From Amphiduros pacificus (Eukaryota > Annelida > Polychaeta > Phyllodocida > Hesionidae): a DNA stretch of 64,000 nt. The notes beneath the pieces were generated by a model. It saw only the letters and a list, made by a program, of their open reading frames with translations, did no database searches and was not told the origin of the DNA. Shown one piece after another: positions 1 through 14,800 of the stretch. Each line of letters opens with the position of its first letter. Position 1 is the stretch's first letter. Position numbers and translations under genes: made by a program. The stretch lies in assembly GCA_949316495.1 (NCBI GenBank), contig OX439002.1, positions 16,858,001 through 16,922,000 of the forward strand. The letters are read 5' to 3'.

Positions 1-328
1 GTGGGATTCATGACTAATGTCCCCTTTGGCCATTGGTCATTGCTCAGTCTGGTTTCGGGTTCCTCAGCTACTCTAACATGGTTCTACCTCCGAAACTAAA
101 GCAAATCACCAGGAGGCAGCACCTTGATACAATGACAAATTGGTGAATGCTGCCTGTCAGGCTGTGAGGATCAATATAATACTGGTGTGTGAGGGTGTCT
201 CCACCTCCCTCCCCAGTGTCTTCATAGCCAGTCATGTCTACACACGCATACCGACAGCAAGCTGCCACTAATCGACTAACAGTTTTATACTAAAAGGTAT
301 ACTAAACATAGGCATCAGAGATGCATCA
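1..328. other. Unassigned left flank
   Basis: No gene, RNA or repeat is recognised here. The only long open frame (minus strand, 68-268) has no domain or family signature and lies in ordinary low-complexity sequence. It is probably flanking intron or intergenic DNA next to the repeat element that begins near 329. Confidence 0.4.
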
Positions 329-504
329 ACCCTCAGCCCTGGTAACTCATTGCTCAACATTCGCTCCACACAATATTTGTGAACAAAACGTCACTGCACC
401 AAGGCAAATTGATGCAGGGGTTAAAAAAACCCATAAAATCTACTTCCTTTGATAGCTTAGGTGTGTCAAGTATCAACTGTCATCATTTACTCTAGAATTA
501 TTGA

Positions 505-2695
505 GATGGGCCGGTGACCTTGAAAAGCAGGTTAAGGTCACCGTCCATCAAACTCATCTGAAGTCTTCCCAGATGCTTATGTGTGTCAATTTTTATGAAG
601 CTGCCATTATTTGTTCTTAAGTTATTGCAATGAGATTTGACATGATTGTCCCTGTGACCTTGAAAAGTAAGTAAAGGTCATGTTCCATCAAGAGAAGTCT
701 GAGGTCTTCACCAGATGCTTATGTGTGTCAAATCTCATAAAGCTGCCATCATTCGTTCTCGAGTTATAGCAATGATAGGGATTTCACATAATTGTACCTG
801 TGACCTTGAAAAGTAGGTGAAGGTCATGTTCCATACAAAAATGTCTGAGGTTTTCATCAGATGCTTATGTGTGTCAAGTTTCATGAAGCTGCCATCATTT
901 GTTCTCGAGTTATCACGATGACAAGGATGATTTCACATAATTGTCCCTGTGACCTTGAAAAGTATGTGAAGGTCATGTTCCATCATGAGAAGTCTTGAGG
1001 TCTTCACCAGATACTTGTGTGTGTCAAATCTCATAAAGCTGCCATGATTCGTTCTTGAGTTATTGCAATTCTTGGGATTTCACATAATTGTCCCTGTGAC
1101 CTTGAAAAATAGGTCAAGGTCACCGTCCACCGAACTAGTCCGAGGTTTTCAACAGATGCTTATGTGTGTAAAGTTTCATGAAGCTGCCATCATTTGTTCT
1201 TGAGTTATCACGATGACAAGGATGATTTCACATAATTGTCCCTGTGACCTTGAAAAGTATGTGAAGGTCATGTTCCATCAAGAGAAGTCTGAGGTCTTCA
1301 CCAGATGCTTGTGTGTGTCAAATCTCATAAAGCTGCCATCATACGTTCTTGAGTTATTGCGATTCTTGGGATTTCACATAATTGTCCCCGTGACCTTGAA
1401 AAATAGGTCAAGGTCGCCATCCACCAAACTAGTCCGAGGTTTTCAACAGATGCTTATACGTGTAAAGTTTCATGAAGCTGCCATCATTTGTTCTTGAGTT
1501 ATCACGATGACAAGGATGATTTCACATAATTGTCCCTAAGACCTTGAAAAGTAGGTGAAGGTCATGTTCCATCAAGAGAAGTCTGAGGTCTTCACCAGAT
1601 GCTTGTGTGTGTCAAATCTCATAAAGCTGCCATCATTCGTTCTTGAGTTATTGCGATTCTTGGGATTTCACATAATTGTCCGTGACCTTGAAAAATAGGT
1701 CAAGGTCGCCGTCCATCAAACTCATCCGAGGTTTTCACCAGATGCTTTTGTGTGTCAAGTTTCATGAAGCTACCATCATTTGTTCTCGTATTATCGTGAT
1801 GACAAGGATGATTTCACATAATTGTCCATGTGACCTTGAAAAGTAGGTGAAGGTTATGTTTTATAGAAACAATTCTGAGGTCTTCACTAGATGCTTATGG
1901 GTGTCAAATCTCATAAAGCTGCCATCATTTGTTCTTGAGTTATGCGATTCTTGGGATTTCACATAATTGTCCCTGTGACCTTGAAAAATAGGTCAAGGTC
2001 ACCGTCCATCAAACTCGTCCGAGGTTTTCACCAGATGCTTATATGTGTCAAGTTTCACGAAGCTGCCATCATTTGTTCTCGAGTTATCGCGATGACAAGA
2101 TGATTTCACATAATTGTCCCTGTGACCTTGAAAAGTAGGTGAAGGTCATGTTTCATAGGAAAAATTCTGAGGGCTTCACCAGATGCTTATGTGTGTCAAA
2201 TCTCATAAAGCTGCCATCATTCGTTCTTGAGTTATTGTGATTCTTGGGATTTCACATAATTGTCCCTGTGACCTTGAAAAATAGGTCAAGGTCACTGTCC
2301 ATCGAACTCGTCTGAGGTTTTCACCAGATGCTTATATGTTTCAAGTTTCACGAAGCTGCCATCATTTGTTCTCGAGTTATCGCGACGACAAGATGATTTC
2401 ACATAATTGTCCCTGTGACCTTGAAAAGTAGGTGAAGGTCATGTTTCATAGGAAAAATTCTGAGGGCTTCACCAGATGCTTATGTGTGTCAAATCTCATA
2501 AAGCTGCCATCATTCGTTCTTGAGTTATTGTGATTCTTGTGATTTCACATAATTGTCCCTGTGACCTTGAAAAATAGGTCAAGGTCGTCGTCCATCGAAC
2601 TCGTCCGAGGTTTTCACCAGATGCATATGTGTGTCAAGTTTCATGAAGCTGCCATCATTTGTTCTTGAGTTATCGCGATGACAAGGATGTTCGCT
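505..2695 (+). repeat. Tandem array, about 15 units of 148 bp, alternating A/B types
   Basis: Each unit has GTGACCTTGAAAA, then a GTCCATC/TTCCATC segment, CACCAGATGCTTATGTGTGT, CATAAAGCTGCCATCATT and TTCTTGAGTTAT. Two unit types alternate for most of the array. One reads TGACCTTGAAAAATAGGTCA followed by AGGTCACCGTCC. The other reads TGACCTTGAAAAGTAGGTGA followed by AGGTCATGTTCC. The real period is therefore a dimer of about 296 bp. The first two units are the most diverged. Open frames inside the array (for example plus strand 1213-1497) are by-products of the repeat. Similar TGACCTTGA-rich repeats are, to my knowledge, common in mollusc genomes. Confidence 0.9.
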
Positions 2696-2697
2696 AC

Positions 2698-2753
2698 AGA
2701 CATACATACAGACATACATACAGACATACATACATACATACATACATACATAC
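2698..2753 (+). repeat. (CATA)n / CAGACATA microsatellite
   Basis: Alternating CAGACATACATA and pure CATACATA units close the 148-bp array just before the right terminal hairpin. A microsatellite here is probably part of the element itself rather than an independent locus. Confidence 0.9.
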
Positions 2754-2810
2754 CCACGCCAGGAGTACTGCAATACCCTCAGCCTGATTACATCAGGGGC
2801 TGAGGGTAAA

Positions 2811-5800
2811 AACAGTCAAACGACTCCAAACCACTGCAGATAAGAACAGATAAGTTATGTTCTGAGCAAAATATATCATGAAAAAAAGGAAGAAACAAAT
2901 GTTACTGAGGTAAAGTCTTTTGCAAAAATATTTAAACAATATTGACTGGATACTTCATGAATAAAAAAAAAACATTTCATGGAATGTTATGATGTAAAAC
3001 AGATCTGTAAAGCATGATGACAATTACAGCTATTGCATAACTACCTCAAGGGTCTAGACATTGACTGTTACATAAAACAGCAACACACTTGTCTAGACAG
3101 AATGCTTACTCTACTGTTGGAATCAATCAAGCAAGCAAACATTGCCTGAAGTCACAGTCGGAAAAGATCTATGAACAAGACAGAGTTTATATGCCAATGT
3201 TAAAAATTGCTGTTTCTATCTCCATTTTGAACTACGACATAGTCCTCCAATAGTGTAGGTTTAAGTTGTCAATAAGATATACAAATCTGTGTTCTGATGT
3301 CAGCCACCATTTATGCTATGTATTCTTTCACACATGATGCTTTACATAATTTGCTATCAATTATGTGCACCGATCTATCATTCAAAGATATCAAATTGAC
3401 AATATATACATCATGGGTACCAATTAAATGGATTAGATCTGACCAAATAGAATGTGCTTAATGTCTTTGCTATGGTGCTTGTCATGATGAAATCTGCCCT
3501 CAATATCTGATCATGTTGAAAGCTCCGTGAATGATCTTCATGTGTGCAGTGCGAAAGAAATAATTTTGGCTACCCATATTTTGTTGTCTATATCAAAATA
3601 GCACATTCTGTTGGAGGAAAGGCAATCTCGCACTCACAGAGGCTGATCTGTTTAAAATTTAATGCATGGACCTATGGACGATGGATGGGCTGTTTCTGAC
3701 TGGAGAACACTGCTGCCTCAACTTATGGGCAACCATGTTCGTGATCAGTTTCACGTTTCTGTCATAGAGGAATATGCCCCATTCAAAAGCCACTATTACC
3801 ATTGTGTATATGGTCTGTATAATTGCTTTGCTCCTTGTCACAAGAAGATGTGAGTTTTGTCAATAATCTTTTTTTTGTTCTCTTTGATGGCCTGCAGACA
3901 TTTCTTCCCCATGTGAAAACATAAGTCTGATTGATATATTAATGTCAGATTAGTTCTCCCAGAGGCAACATACATGATTCGAATTATTTTTTAAAATTTG
4001 GATGAAGAAGCCTTCACCATGTTAAATGAAAACTTTTAAGTTAAATTAATGATATTTCAAACTTTGTTGCAAACTGTGTTTTCTTAAAGAAGGCAGAGAG
4101 TAGAAGTAGTTATAGGTTTGTTATCCAACCATAAGCCACTCCTGCTCTATATGGCCTTTCTCTGCATCACATTTCACGTGGGTAGCATCTGTAATTAGCT
4201 GCTCCTTGTAAATTAACATGTTGTGAAGTCCCCGAGTATCATAATAAATGACGTCTCTTCTGAATCCTCCTCTGAGAATTGTGTTACTGTTACTTGTGTT
4301 TATTTCACCCCAAAAACAGTATTTGGTCCTTATCTATTAATGTACAAAGCCAAAAAAGGATTTCAACATCTATCAAATTTGAGGACTATACAAAATAGAA
4401 TGGGTATCTCATTAGTTGTATCATATAATGTATTTGGTTCCACATCTATATCAATAAGATCAATTACATGGCATACTACAGACCAAATTATCTTTTTACC
4501 AATACCTTCACATTTCTAATATATTACTTAAATATAAGCTAGATTTTCCAGGAATTGAGCTCAAAGGTTTGTGTACAACAAATTGATGACTGGCACTCAA
4601 TTATGTGAAGTTATGTGCACATAATTTATATGCTTTGATTCTACCCTTTCGTTTACTTCTAATTTCACATCATATTGATGGTAAGACTGCTTGGAACATG
4701 AAGGTTGAGTATGGTGTTCTGGAAATCATTGAGAGAGCCATTCAGCCTAATTTACACCGCTAATAGAGCAAGTGGCATTACTGGACAGAGGCTGCTGGTA
4801 CAGCAATTTATGTGATATATGGTGCATGGCAGAGCTTTGATGAGGCCAGGGTATAGGTGCAGAGAGGCCTGCTCCTGACTACCATCCTGCCTGTCACCTT
4901 GCTTCAAGGCACTGACAGGGTATTATGAAAAAACAAACATATCATATTGCTCTCATCTTTATCGTAATAATTCTCTAACTGTATGATGTAGTACCACTGT
5001 TCATTGTTGTCATTGCTCACCGGTAATTATAAATTATGGATGACTGGTACAAATGTAACTCTTTATGATCAGTGACAGCCAAACATCTATTTTGTCAAAC
5101 ATAGTCAGTGCTACATAAGGTCCAGCGTTGGGTGACCTTATCTGGTTATGCATAGCTGTTGCCTGGCACTATTTGCTCAAACATCGCTCATGTGTGGCAT
5201 AATATGGTCACACAATGTTCCTACATGAGGTGAATTGGCCATCTTTTTGCGTGACCAACTGAATATGGTCCAGGCATTCACATTATAAATATACTTCTTG
5301 AATATTCCTTCTCCATTTGCACTACTCAGCTAGTATTAATTGTTGAATATAATACTATCTTGATGTCACTGTTGCTCAAGAATTACACATATTCTGTAAT
5401 TATCAAATACATTCAGGTATCATGCTATGAAGATGTCATTTAGTTTATGGATTTGCTAATTGTATTATTTTGTACTGTACAATGCATTTATTCTTTTGGG
5501 TGTGATTATTTCAATCATCACAAAAATCTTTCATACGACACATATTTTATTTACGATTGTAAAAAGATATGAAGCTTTACAAAACCATATTGATCTTGAT
5601 AGTCCAAAGTCAAATTTGCACCTTGCTGAATACTGAAATGCATCATATTGATTTTATGTTGTCATCGCTCCCTTTGGCTTTTCCATATGGAGAAGAGGCT
5701 TATCAATATAAATTATATGACACACTGAACGATGTTACCACAATACAGATATTTAGCGTAATTAAAAACTCACTTTTATGAATTAAATAAAGAGCAGAAA

Positions 5801-8800
5801 TGAATTACTTTAATTGACTGTAATATCACTAAGTGCTCTACTGATGATATAACACATTCTAAAGCTATCTAAGAATCCTACTCGCCCCACTACGTGTTGC
5901 ATTGTATAATTCTGAGAAATATATACATACAATAGCATGCCTATTTCTTAATATAAACCTGCACAATTTGTATATTGTCTGTAATTCCTACTCCTGTAGC
6001 TATTTCCAGTAATCAATGCAAACATTTTTGATGTATGTGAGAAGGCAATTTGATGTCTGGAAGTGTTCCTTTGAAGTGCAGTACTTTATGCTGGCTGGCC
6101 AAACGGAAGACTGATATTCGGATCATTTATGAATATTTATTTTGCAAATAGGTGAAACACAAAAATATCCCACAAAATGGACCAATCTGAAAGTCATACA
6201 AAAAGGTACAATTTGAATGATGAGCCCATATGTTTTACTTCCATTTAATTGCTCATTAAACAGCAAAATTAAAACCTTGATTTAAGTCAAAACATTGTAT
6301 ACATTGTATTATCCACGTTAATATGTTTTTGTTGGTTAGATATTAGAAAACACAGTTTTCATGAAGTAGCTGCTATTCGCACTCATTGTTTTCCTCCAAT
6401 ACAATTAACTTATATAAATCTCAGATTTTTCTGCCATGTTATCAGGTAGAAATCATAATATTGCCTGCAAATTATTTCCATATAAGTGGTAAAGAATGGT
6501 TGTGATATCTATATATGAGATGCTTATTTAAATACAGCTCCCTGGTGTGACACAAGGACATGTTTATCTGGTAATATATGCTTCAGGTTACAACTCGATA
6601 ATAACTATATTATTAAACCTCAGAGATGAGAGCCTTATTGCTTCATGCTACTTCATGCACAATCTCCTCTTGCACGTGATCCCCAATCTGATGTAGCAGG
6701 TGTCGATTCAGAATGAAAAATGAGGTGTACTTATTCAAGAATCATGGAAAAGTGCATAAATCATATGCACTTATTGACATTTTTACATGAATCAAATGCA
6801 TATGACTGTTATAATACAATATTAATAAATTTAATTTTGGCTGTAATTTGAGAATTATCATGTGATATTTGATTTAATGTTCATTGCGATTGTCCTTGAA
6901 GAATGAATGAGGCTAATTATCAAATCATTATATTCCTCTTTAATCAAAATATGCTGTCATCATACTTGAGGCTAACCAAATTTAAAGGTCTAAATAATCA
7001 TACTCTCCTTACATTCTCATTAACACTGATGTAGATGACAAAATTGCTCCTCTTGTTCTATTTCATTTTCAGATTTAAAAAACTCATCCTTTTAAATGTT
7101 GAACAAATGTTCAAGTTAATCATGGGTAGGCGGTCCCTGCATTCTGTGATCTGTATCTTTGGTAAGGTTATGTTCAGGTTAATAGAGAGTGGTAGTAGAT
7201 TGTAGATTGTGCTTCTCAATCTAACTGTGGTGAAACAGACTGGAAGCCAGTTATGGTATAAGAGGGTAACATAAATCTGGTCTGTCAAGACCCTACCTGC
7301 TTGGATTCAGTTCAACCGATGAACCTAAAAATCTGACCTCTCAAACATCTTGAGTACTTGATCTTCACCATGATTTTCTTATATTCAAGATCATGGTTGC
7401 AAGGTTATTGTCAATCACTTGTTCTGGTACATCATGTCTTAGTACCAAAACAAAAGTGTTTATGTTGAGAAAAGCATGACCATTCATGGGTTGAGTTAAT
7501 ATCAGAAATAACTGTCTCATGTCTACATGGCCTGATGCCATTGATTGATATGGGCACAGATAATTTCATAACACAAACTCTGAGTGGTGGCAAGGTCAAG
7601 TAAAATAAGTGTGACCTTGCACAGGTTTTGACCTGCATGACAGTCAGCCACAGTTTGCAACTGGGTTTACAAATGAAAGTTTTCTGATTAGATGATATGT
7701 ATGCAATGCCATAAATGTGGTTTGTTTCTTTGTCTGCCATAGTACTCTTACTTCTGACACTATGAAAGGATAAATATTAATATCCATTATTCAGTGTTCA
7801 CCTTTATGCTCAAGGTTGACCATGTGGTCAACTTACTGGAGGTTAAAACCATGAGAAAATATTCAAATTGTGAGCTTTGTTTTAATGAAACCTGGTTGAT
7901 TATTGACACATCACTTCAAGATTTCGTTGATCATTTCTTGGGAGCTTCATCACTGCAAGTTTGTCCTTGTCCATACAGTTGTCTGTCTTGTTCTCAAGAA
8001 AAGTGTTAAGAACTTTTAAAATTATTTCTGTAAGTGTATTCTTTGATTCGATGGCATCTTGGTTCTAATGTTTCTTTTAAGAACTAGTGTCAGGAAGGTG
8101 AAGGTTGGTTATTAGCAAAAGATATATGTTGATCAAAAATGGCTAGTAGTGTTTAATTTGTGGCCAAGATAAGGAATTGTTCGTATATTTACTCTAAGGT
8201 GGTCATAATCATACATTTCACATTTTGTTGACAGTTTGAAGAAACCATCGTGTGAAACTTCTCTTTTCATGTGGGAGAAGTGAATATATTATGATTTTCT
8301 GGCTGCATTATTTCATACTAACTCGAAGTAAATTTTGAGATTATCAATAATACAGGTGTCATCTTTCCCACCAAGTGGATTCATTCAAAATCCAAATATA
8401 GCAATTATTACATTAAATCTAAGTAGCATAGTATTAAAATGTAAATAATTGAGCACTTGAAACTTTTATGTGCAAAGTTTCATCCTTTCTGAATATGATT
8501 CAACACAACCTTCTTTAAAACTTGAACATCTGACCTCTTTGAATGTCACTTTGAAAAACAATATCAATTTTACCAATTATAGAATCAGAGAAAATGGATA
8601 CTAATGACATCCTTATATCAATGTTATCCAATAAAAATAGCAAATATAACTACTTGCATTTATTCAACAAAAGCACAGCCATTAATAAATATAATTGCAC
8701 TCATTATCCAGCGTAAATAATGTACCCTTTTGACCCAAATGTCACTGCACATGTCCCAGCAAGTATGGTTATTGGTGTCTGTCTAATTAAATAGGAAATC

Positions 8801-11800
8801 TTATATCTAATTCTCATTAAAATCAGTGAATGCAGTTAATAGTATAAACCATTTTCACAAATAAATCAGTCTTCAGTTTGTGCAAGCATTAAAACTTTAA
8901 ACATTTCTGTGATATAAAGGATCAGATTTTCAAGTGCTGATGAACTGTAATCATCTCTTTCATCATTTATTCATTTCACAATGTGTGATATGACAAATTC
9001 ACAGAGTTGATAAACATCACTCATTAAGAACGAAAAATGGAACCTTCTATAGTGACAATGTGAGCAATATTAATTAAAAACCCGAGTTCACATAGATATA
9101 TTAAACAAAGGAAATTATACTGCCAGACTGAGTGCCAGTAAATGCTACAATATACAGTCTTATTCCATTTAATGTTCAAGTTTATATGTTTTCACTTAGA
9201 TGATTAAGAAAAAAGCTAGTACATTGCTAATCAATCATGAATGAAGAATATAAAGCAAATCATGTTTTCTCTATTTTCACAGGCATGTTTCCACCAATTC
9301 ATTAATATTAGATGAATGTTTTATTACCATTATGCTTTGCTGGGAATTTTAGACCCAAACCCATTTTCAACTTATCAACTGCACTTTGCACACTATCATG
9401 TTTAATTATGAAATGTGGGTACAAGCCACCGTACAATATGAACAAATAGAATCAACTGTGTGCAGAACAGGGAGATAAACATGCACAAGTAATAACATTC
9501 ACCCTTGTAATCGATGGATTGTATTGTGTTGATAATACAGACTGTCAGCAGAGTTTCCACTTCTGAGATAGTCCTCATAAAAGGTATGCATAATTCTTGC
9601 ATTACATTTGCAGTCTTTCTGTGCTTCACTGGATAATTATGTCTCGCATATATACCCATGTTGAACCATTATCTGTCCATACCAAATATAACAGATTACA
9701 GCAGTAAGGAGAAGCCTTTAATCACTAATGCCAGTAAAAGTTCATTCCGATGTGAGAATGGTCATCCATAAGATCAGTACATTTCAAGATAAAAAAACAA
9801 AAGAATAGTTCAAACATCACCTATTTCAATATGAAGACCAAACTACATAAATATGTAGAGAAATAAAAAAGCTCTAGTTCCTGAACATAAAAAAATACAA
9901 TATGTCTCTTTATATCTCGACATGTGACAAGAACATTTAACAGTATTCTTGATATTTCCATGACGTAAGTCATTTTCATGACTTTGACTTCACTTAAGAT
10001 TACACATACAGGTAAAAAGAGAAAAATAAAAACTATAAGCACCAAATAAATTTCTGTTTCAATGTGGGGCAACATGCTTTCAATGAAATATCTTGGTTGT
10101 TCCGAACATGCAATATGTGTGTTAATCATTTAAACCTAATGTCCAGTGGGATATGGTTTCCCTTCCTTTTTGAATCAACATGTAGGGGTTAATGCTTTAT
10201 ATTATACCATCAAAAATACACTCTCAGATTAAATATCTTAGGATAATTGCTTTTATTGACATGCTGGTTGCTATTCAGTTCAAAACACAACTTTTCATTA
10301 AATAATCAAATTTTAGGTGTTGTTTTAAGCCCCAACAACAATTATCAGAACATTCTGCAGACATTCAAGAGAAATTTTGTAATACAATATGTGCTGTATG
10401 CTTGATAACAGAATATCAGCATGTTCACATATTTTTAAATACCAACTCCTCTTGTCAATATCAAGGAAGAGAACCATAATTAATGCAGCTTTGCAGGATA
10501 CAATATACATTATGAAATTATGAAAATGCAGAAATGGCAACAGGGTTAAAGCCTATCATCTGCTTTATGTTTTAAAATGCAGCTAAGATATATATTGAAA
10601 TAAGAAGAAGCCACTACAGTTTGTGCTTCCCCGGGAGAACTCATCGACTGGCTCATCATTTGCTAATCCCCATCACAGAAGGCAATAAATACATGTTACT
10701 AATGCCTTTTTAATTCAGAAAATTCACTATATTCTCGCCTATATAATTCTCTAAAGATAAAAGAGATATTAGTGGATAATGTAAGCAGCTGATTAGGCAG
10801 GAGCAGAAAGCAACAAGCACTCTAAGCCAGCTCAATAGCTTTCCTAGCTACTCAGCAGGAAACTGATCGTTTAAAGATCGAGTGTGACAATAAATGATGG
10901 AGATTCGATGGCCCTGGTGCACCAACATCACATAAAGCGTGGTTGTGGCTGTCTCCTAGTTTGTGAGATATCTACCCACCTATTACATGCTGGGCTGGTC
11001 TTGTACTGTCACATAGTAAAGACACATAAATCACAGACATATTAACCCCTTCAAAACGAAAGTGACTCAGGAAAAAACTCTTCTTCTGATTCACATCATG
11101 AGAGGTGTTTTCATATTTACTAATCTTTCTCATCTAATCAAATATTTTGCAGTTTTGTGTTTGCTTCTTGATAATAATCAATGAATTATAGCATCTATTA
11201 AGGACATATGTGATGAAACTCTGGAAGTTGAGTATATCTGGACAATATTTTAATTCCCTAATGGATTACTTTAGCCCACTATCTGCCTTCTACTCTTATG
11301 AAAACCAACATAAGCTCATGCTCAACCTAATGAAATGTATGCTATATTGGTAATTCTGACATTCATTATGCACAGGACATAATGACATCTTGATGGTTTG
11401 GACAACAAACAATGAAAGCTTGATGATGATAAGAAATGGCAGTAACTTTTTGTCTCACCTAGTTTTAATTTTCCCATAATTCTTGTATGTAAATATATTT
11501 CATTGAATACCGGTATATGATATTATTTTTACGATTAATCTTTATGTGAAAATGAAAGTTTTTGGTGATTCAAATGGTTATTTTGGGAAAAATTATTTGG
11601 TCCCTTTGAGGCAACATCCTTTTGTCACAACAAAGAATTATATTTTTCATTCTCAAATTAAACTGTATTTACCCTCATCTATAATAATGCAAACATGATA
11701 TCAAGGTATTCTGACAGAGAGAATTAAATTTCTCTTGGGCTTGGGATGTTTTGCCTAAAATGGATGTGTGATTCATTTGCTGATGTTCTACAGAGCACTA

Positions 11801-14800
11801 TTATGATGGTGCTCCCAAATTGTTTTCATAGTGCCCACATTAGAGCAAATGCCCACAGCTCTTCTCTCCATCATTCACAGCTTGATGATGCAATCTGTGA
11901 TGACAAAGTCTGCAAGTCACAGTCCTAATTCAATTCTGATCACTGCAAGAGGCAGGACATTGGATGTAATAAAACAGGAAAACTTAGACACTGGACAACA
12001 AACAGGATATAACCTAAGTACAAAGGCTAATTAAAACACTGGGCAGCAAGGTAATAGTCCACCATAAAACTGAACCAAAGGCTCAGACAATTTACATTGG
12101 AGAATAGAGGCTAGACAACTAATGACCTGGAAATACTATAAAATTATAATAAAATAAATGGCAATAAGAGATTGCTAGATGTACCACCCTGTGAAGAACT
12201 CAAGGTGCAAAATTTGTTCCTGTTTTTACGGAAACTATTGGAAGTGAAATAAAGAATTCTGCATTTGGCATTGTTCTGCAAATATTCTCACTCTGTGTAG
12301 GATGAGGGGTGTGTAAGACTTTGCCACCACTACAGAAAATATTTTGGTAACAATATAAGCAATTCTGTATTTCATCATTCTTCTGCAAATATTCTTAACC
12401 TTGTATAACTCAAGCACAAAAGACATTGCTGTCACTACAGAAAACTATTTGTAGTGATATAAACAATTCTGCATTTTATCATTCTTCTGTTAATATTCTC
12501 CCATGTGTCAATAATAGCTCTCTATCATTTTTATAAATGTAAATTATGCATAAATCAGAGAAAATTAGCATTTAACAAACTGTAAGTCAAACCACACAGA
12601 TGCATCAGATGTGGCTACTACTGCAGATACTGGAAGTATCTAAGATCAAATGTATGCAAATTTTTGGGATGGAATATCTTCGTTGTTTAATAATGTATAC
12701 TACTACTAATAATAAACATTTATACAATATATAGTGCTATTTCAGACTGTCTGCTCATGCCTCCTAATATTATTGAAAATAATACTGTACAAATCTATGG
12801 ACTGCATATAAAACAGGGAAGGTGTGAATATTGTTTTACTTTGTATGGAAAGACATGATAAGGTGGGAAATAAGTGTCAATGCCATGTCTGCACATTGCC
12901 GATTGCAGGTAGGTAGGAGATAAGGTATAATCAACTTGACCTCTGCAAAGCTAGCTGATCTCTACTTATGGTCTTTCATGACAATCTAGCCATATTATTA
13001 AATTTGTCAAGAAGTAATTGGTTACTTTTAAGGTTTATTTTATATGGTATGGCCTTGCTTGAGGCATTGAATTATTAAAAGTTAAATTGTCATTAGAACT
13101 GTCCTGCAAACTTTATGAGTCCTCAATACAATCAAAGATTTGTCACCAGGTGGCACTGAATGATTTTAGACTCACATTTTATCCTGTGGTTAACTCCTGT
13201 ATAATTGAACTGGTCTCTCAGAAACATGTATGAGATTGTCAAGTCACTATGTATCTTATTGCTGGCCCCAGTTTGATGTACAAAGGCCTCCAGTAATGGA
13301 TTATGGGCAGCAAACACCTTAGTGGGAGATTTCTCTCTGCAATATTTACACTACAGACCAGGACCCTTAGGATCATTGCCTTGTGTGTGTTGTTTCCAAA
13401 GCTTAGACACTCATTATATACATTGTATTCACTAAGATATTTTCAGGCATTAAACACTGAGTGATGGGGAAACTTTTATCCCTGATGCAGATCACAGAAA
13501 GTCATAAAAATGCTTATTTTATTTCTATAATGTGTAGAACATGCTTTCATCACAGTTTCTTTGAGATTTGTTTCAACCATGATGTAATAATTTTCCCTGG
13601 AAATCAAGGTTAGGTTCTAAATAAAATGTAAGAAACTGCTTATAAATATAATTTTGCTACTCTTGTTTTGCTTCAGGGGGATTATAATCGTACCAACTAA
13701 AAATACCCTTCCTATCATGGCCTTTCCTTAAGACTTGTAGTCCTTGTTCCAAACTGTGATCAAAATTTGCCACACATCATGAATATTCATAAAATATGTG
13801 CACCAATTGGCTTTCTTCTTGTATCATTAGCCTAATACCAATCATTTTTTATTATATACTATTCAAATGGTCGCCATATAGAGAAGAAACCATAAACCAT
13901 ATAAATATCTACCAGAAATGGCAAAGTCAGATTGTTGTGAGAGGCCGGTAAAATTAATGTCTCAAACATCCTGACAGCCAACCATGAAACAAAGCACAAG
14001 ACCAAATGTGTGTTAGCAGAGTCATCCCAGATTTCAATTAAAGCATCCATGCCTTTGAATAAGAATGAACTTGCAGATATTTTTCCTCACTGAGAGATAG
14101 CACAAACCTTTCTTTTATGATGAATTGGCACCTGGAATATGTTTACATAATATTTGTTTATTCCATTTTATTCCACTCAATTCCACTTGGCCCACAAAGG
14201 ATGTCTGTTTCATAGATATACTAAAAAGAACAATTAACATGATGAAAAAAACCTTCATATTGTGACAATTGGCCTATGTAGCATTAAAATATTTGCCATA
14301 AGATGATACAATTAATCATTTTAAGGCATCAACACAATTTTCGGTTATTTTCAATTGTGTTCATTGATATTGAAAAACATTCCTCTTCTTTGGGCATTAC
14401 AGTATGACTTGAATAATTACTTATATCTGTGTAACTGAAAATCAAATAAATGTCACATAAATGTCACATGGTGTGACCCAGGGCAGTGTAATACTGGGGA
14501 CCCAATGACAAGCAACTGAAGCCATGACCTCTGCCTACATGCATTGCCAATATATACATCTCATCATTATTCCATGTCATCAGCAATTTTTTAACACATT
14601 TCCTTTTCCTTGTCTATAAAGTTATAACTAACCACTTTCCTCTTCATAATATAACTTCCATTCTTCCCTCCTGGCTATAAAAGTATATCACATTTTTGGC
14701 TAAATATGATGAAGCCTGTTTTCAATTCTAAAAGGTTAAGACATGGCCTACCTAACCTGACAAGTCTTATGTACACATCAGAACTCAACTGGTTTGGCTC

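Larger units (their letters stand above)
329..2807. mobile_element. Non-autonomous DNA element with an internal satellite array
   Basis: The left edge reads ACCCTCAGCCCTGG (329-342) and the right edge is its near inverted complement, CAGGGGCTGAGGGT (2794-2807), so the block is bounded by short inverted repeats. The right edge also folds on itself: TACCCTCAGCC at 2775-2785 pairs with GGCTGAGGGTA at 2798-2808 around a short loop. Between the edges lie a 160-bp lead-in, about 15 tandem 148-bp units and a (CATA)n tract, with no transposase frame. I found no convincing target-site duplication. This fits a non-autonomous, internally amplified DNA element; a satellite array that merely sits between two related hairpins is the alternative. 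Confidence 0.5.

Noticed and set aside
1213-1497. 94-codon open frame in the left array
   Set aside because: It is a translation of the 148-bp satellite units.
3659-3853. Overlapping frames on both strands
   Set aside because: Neither shows a family signature, and mutual overlap suggests a chance lack of stops.
13859-14050. Minus-strand frame starting MDALIEIWDD as a possible amphiphysin exon 4
   Set aside because: It follows an AAAG acceptor-like end and superficially resembles the expected helix 1, but lacks the conserved residues before it and the tyrosine-glutamate-proline-type end after it; the match is too short.
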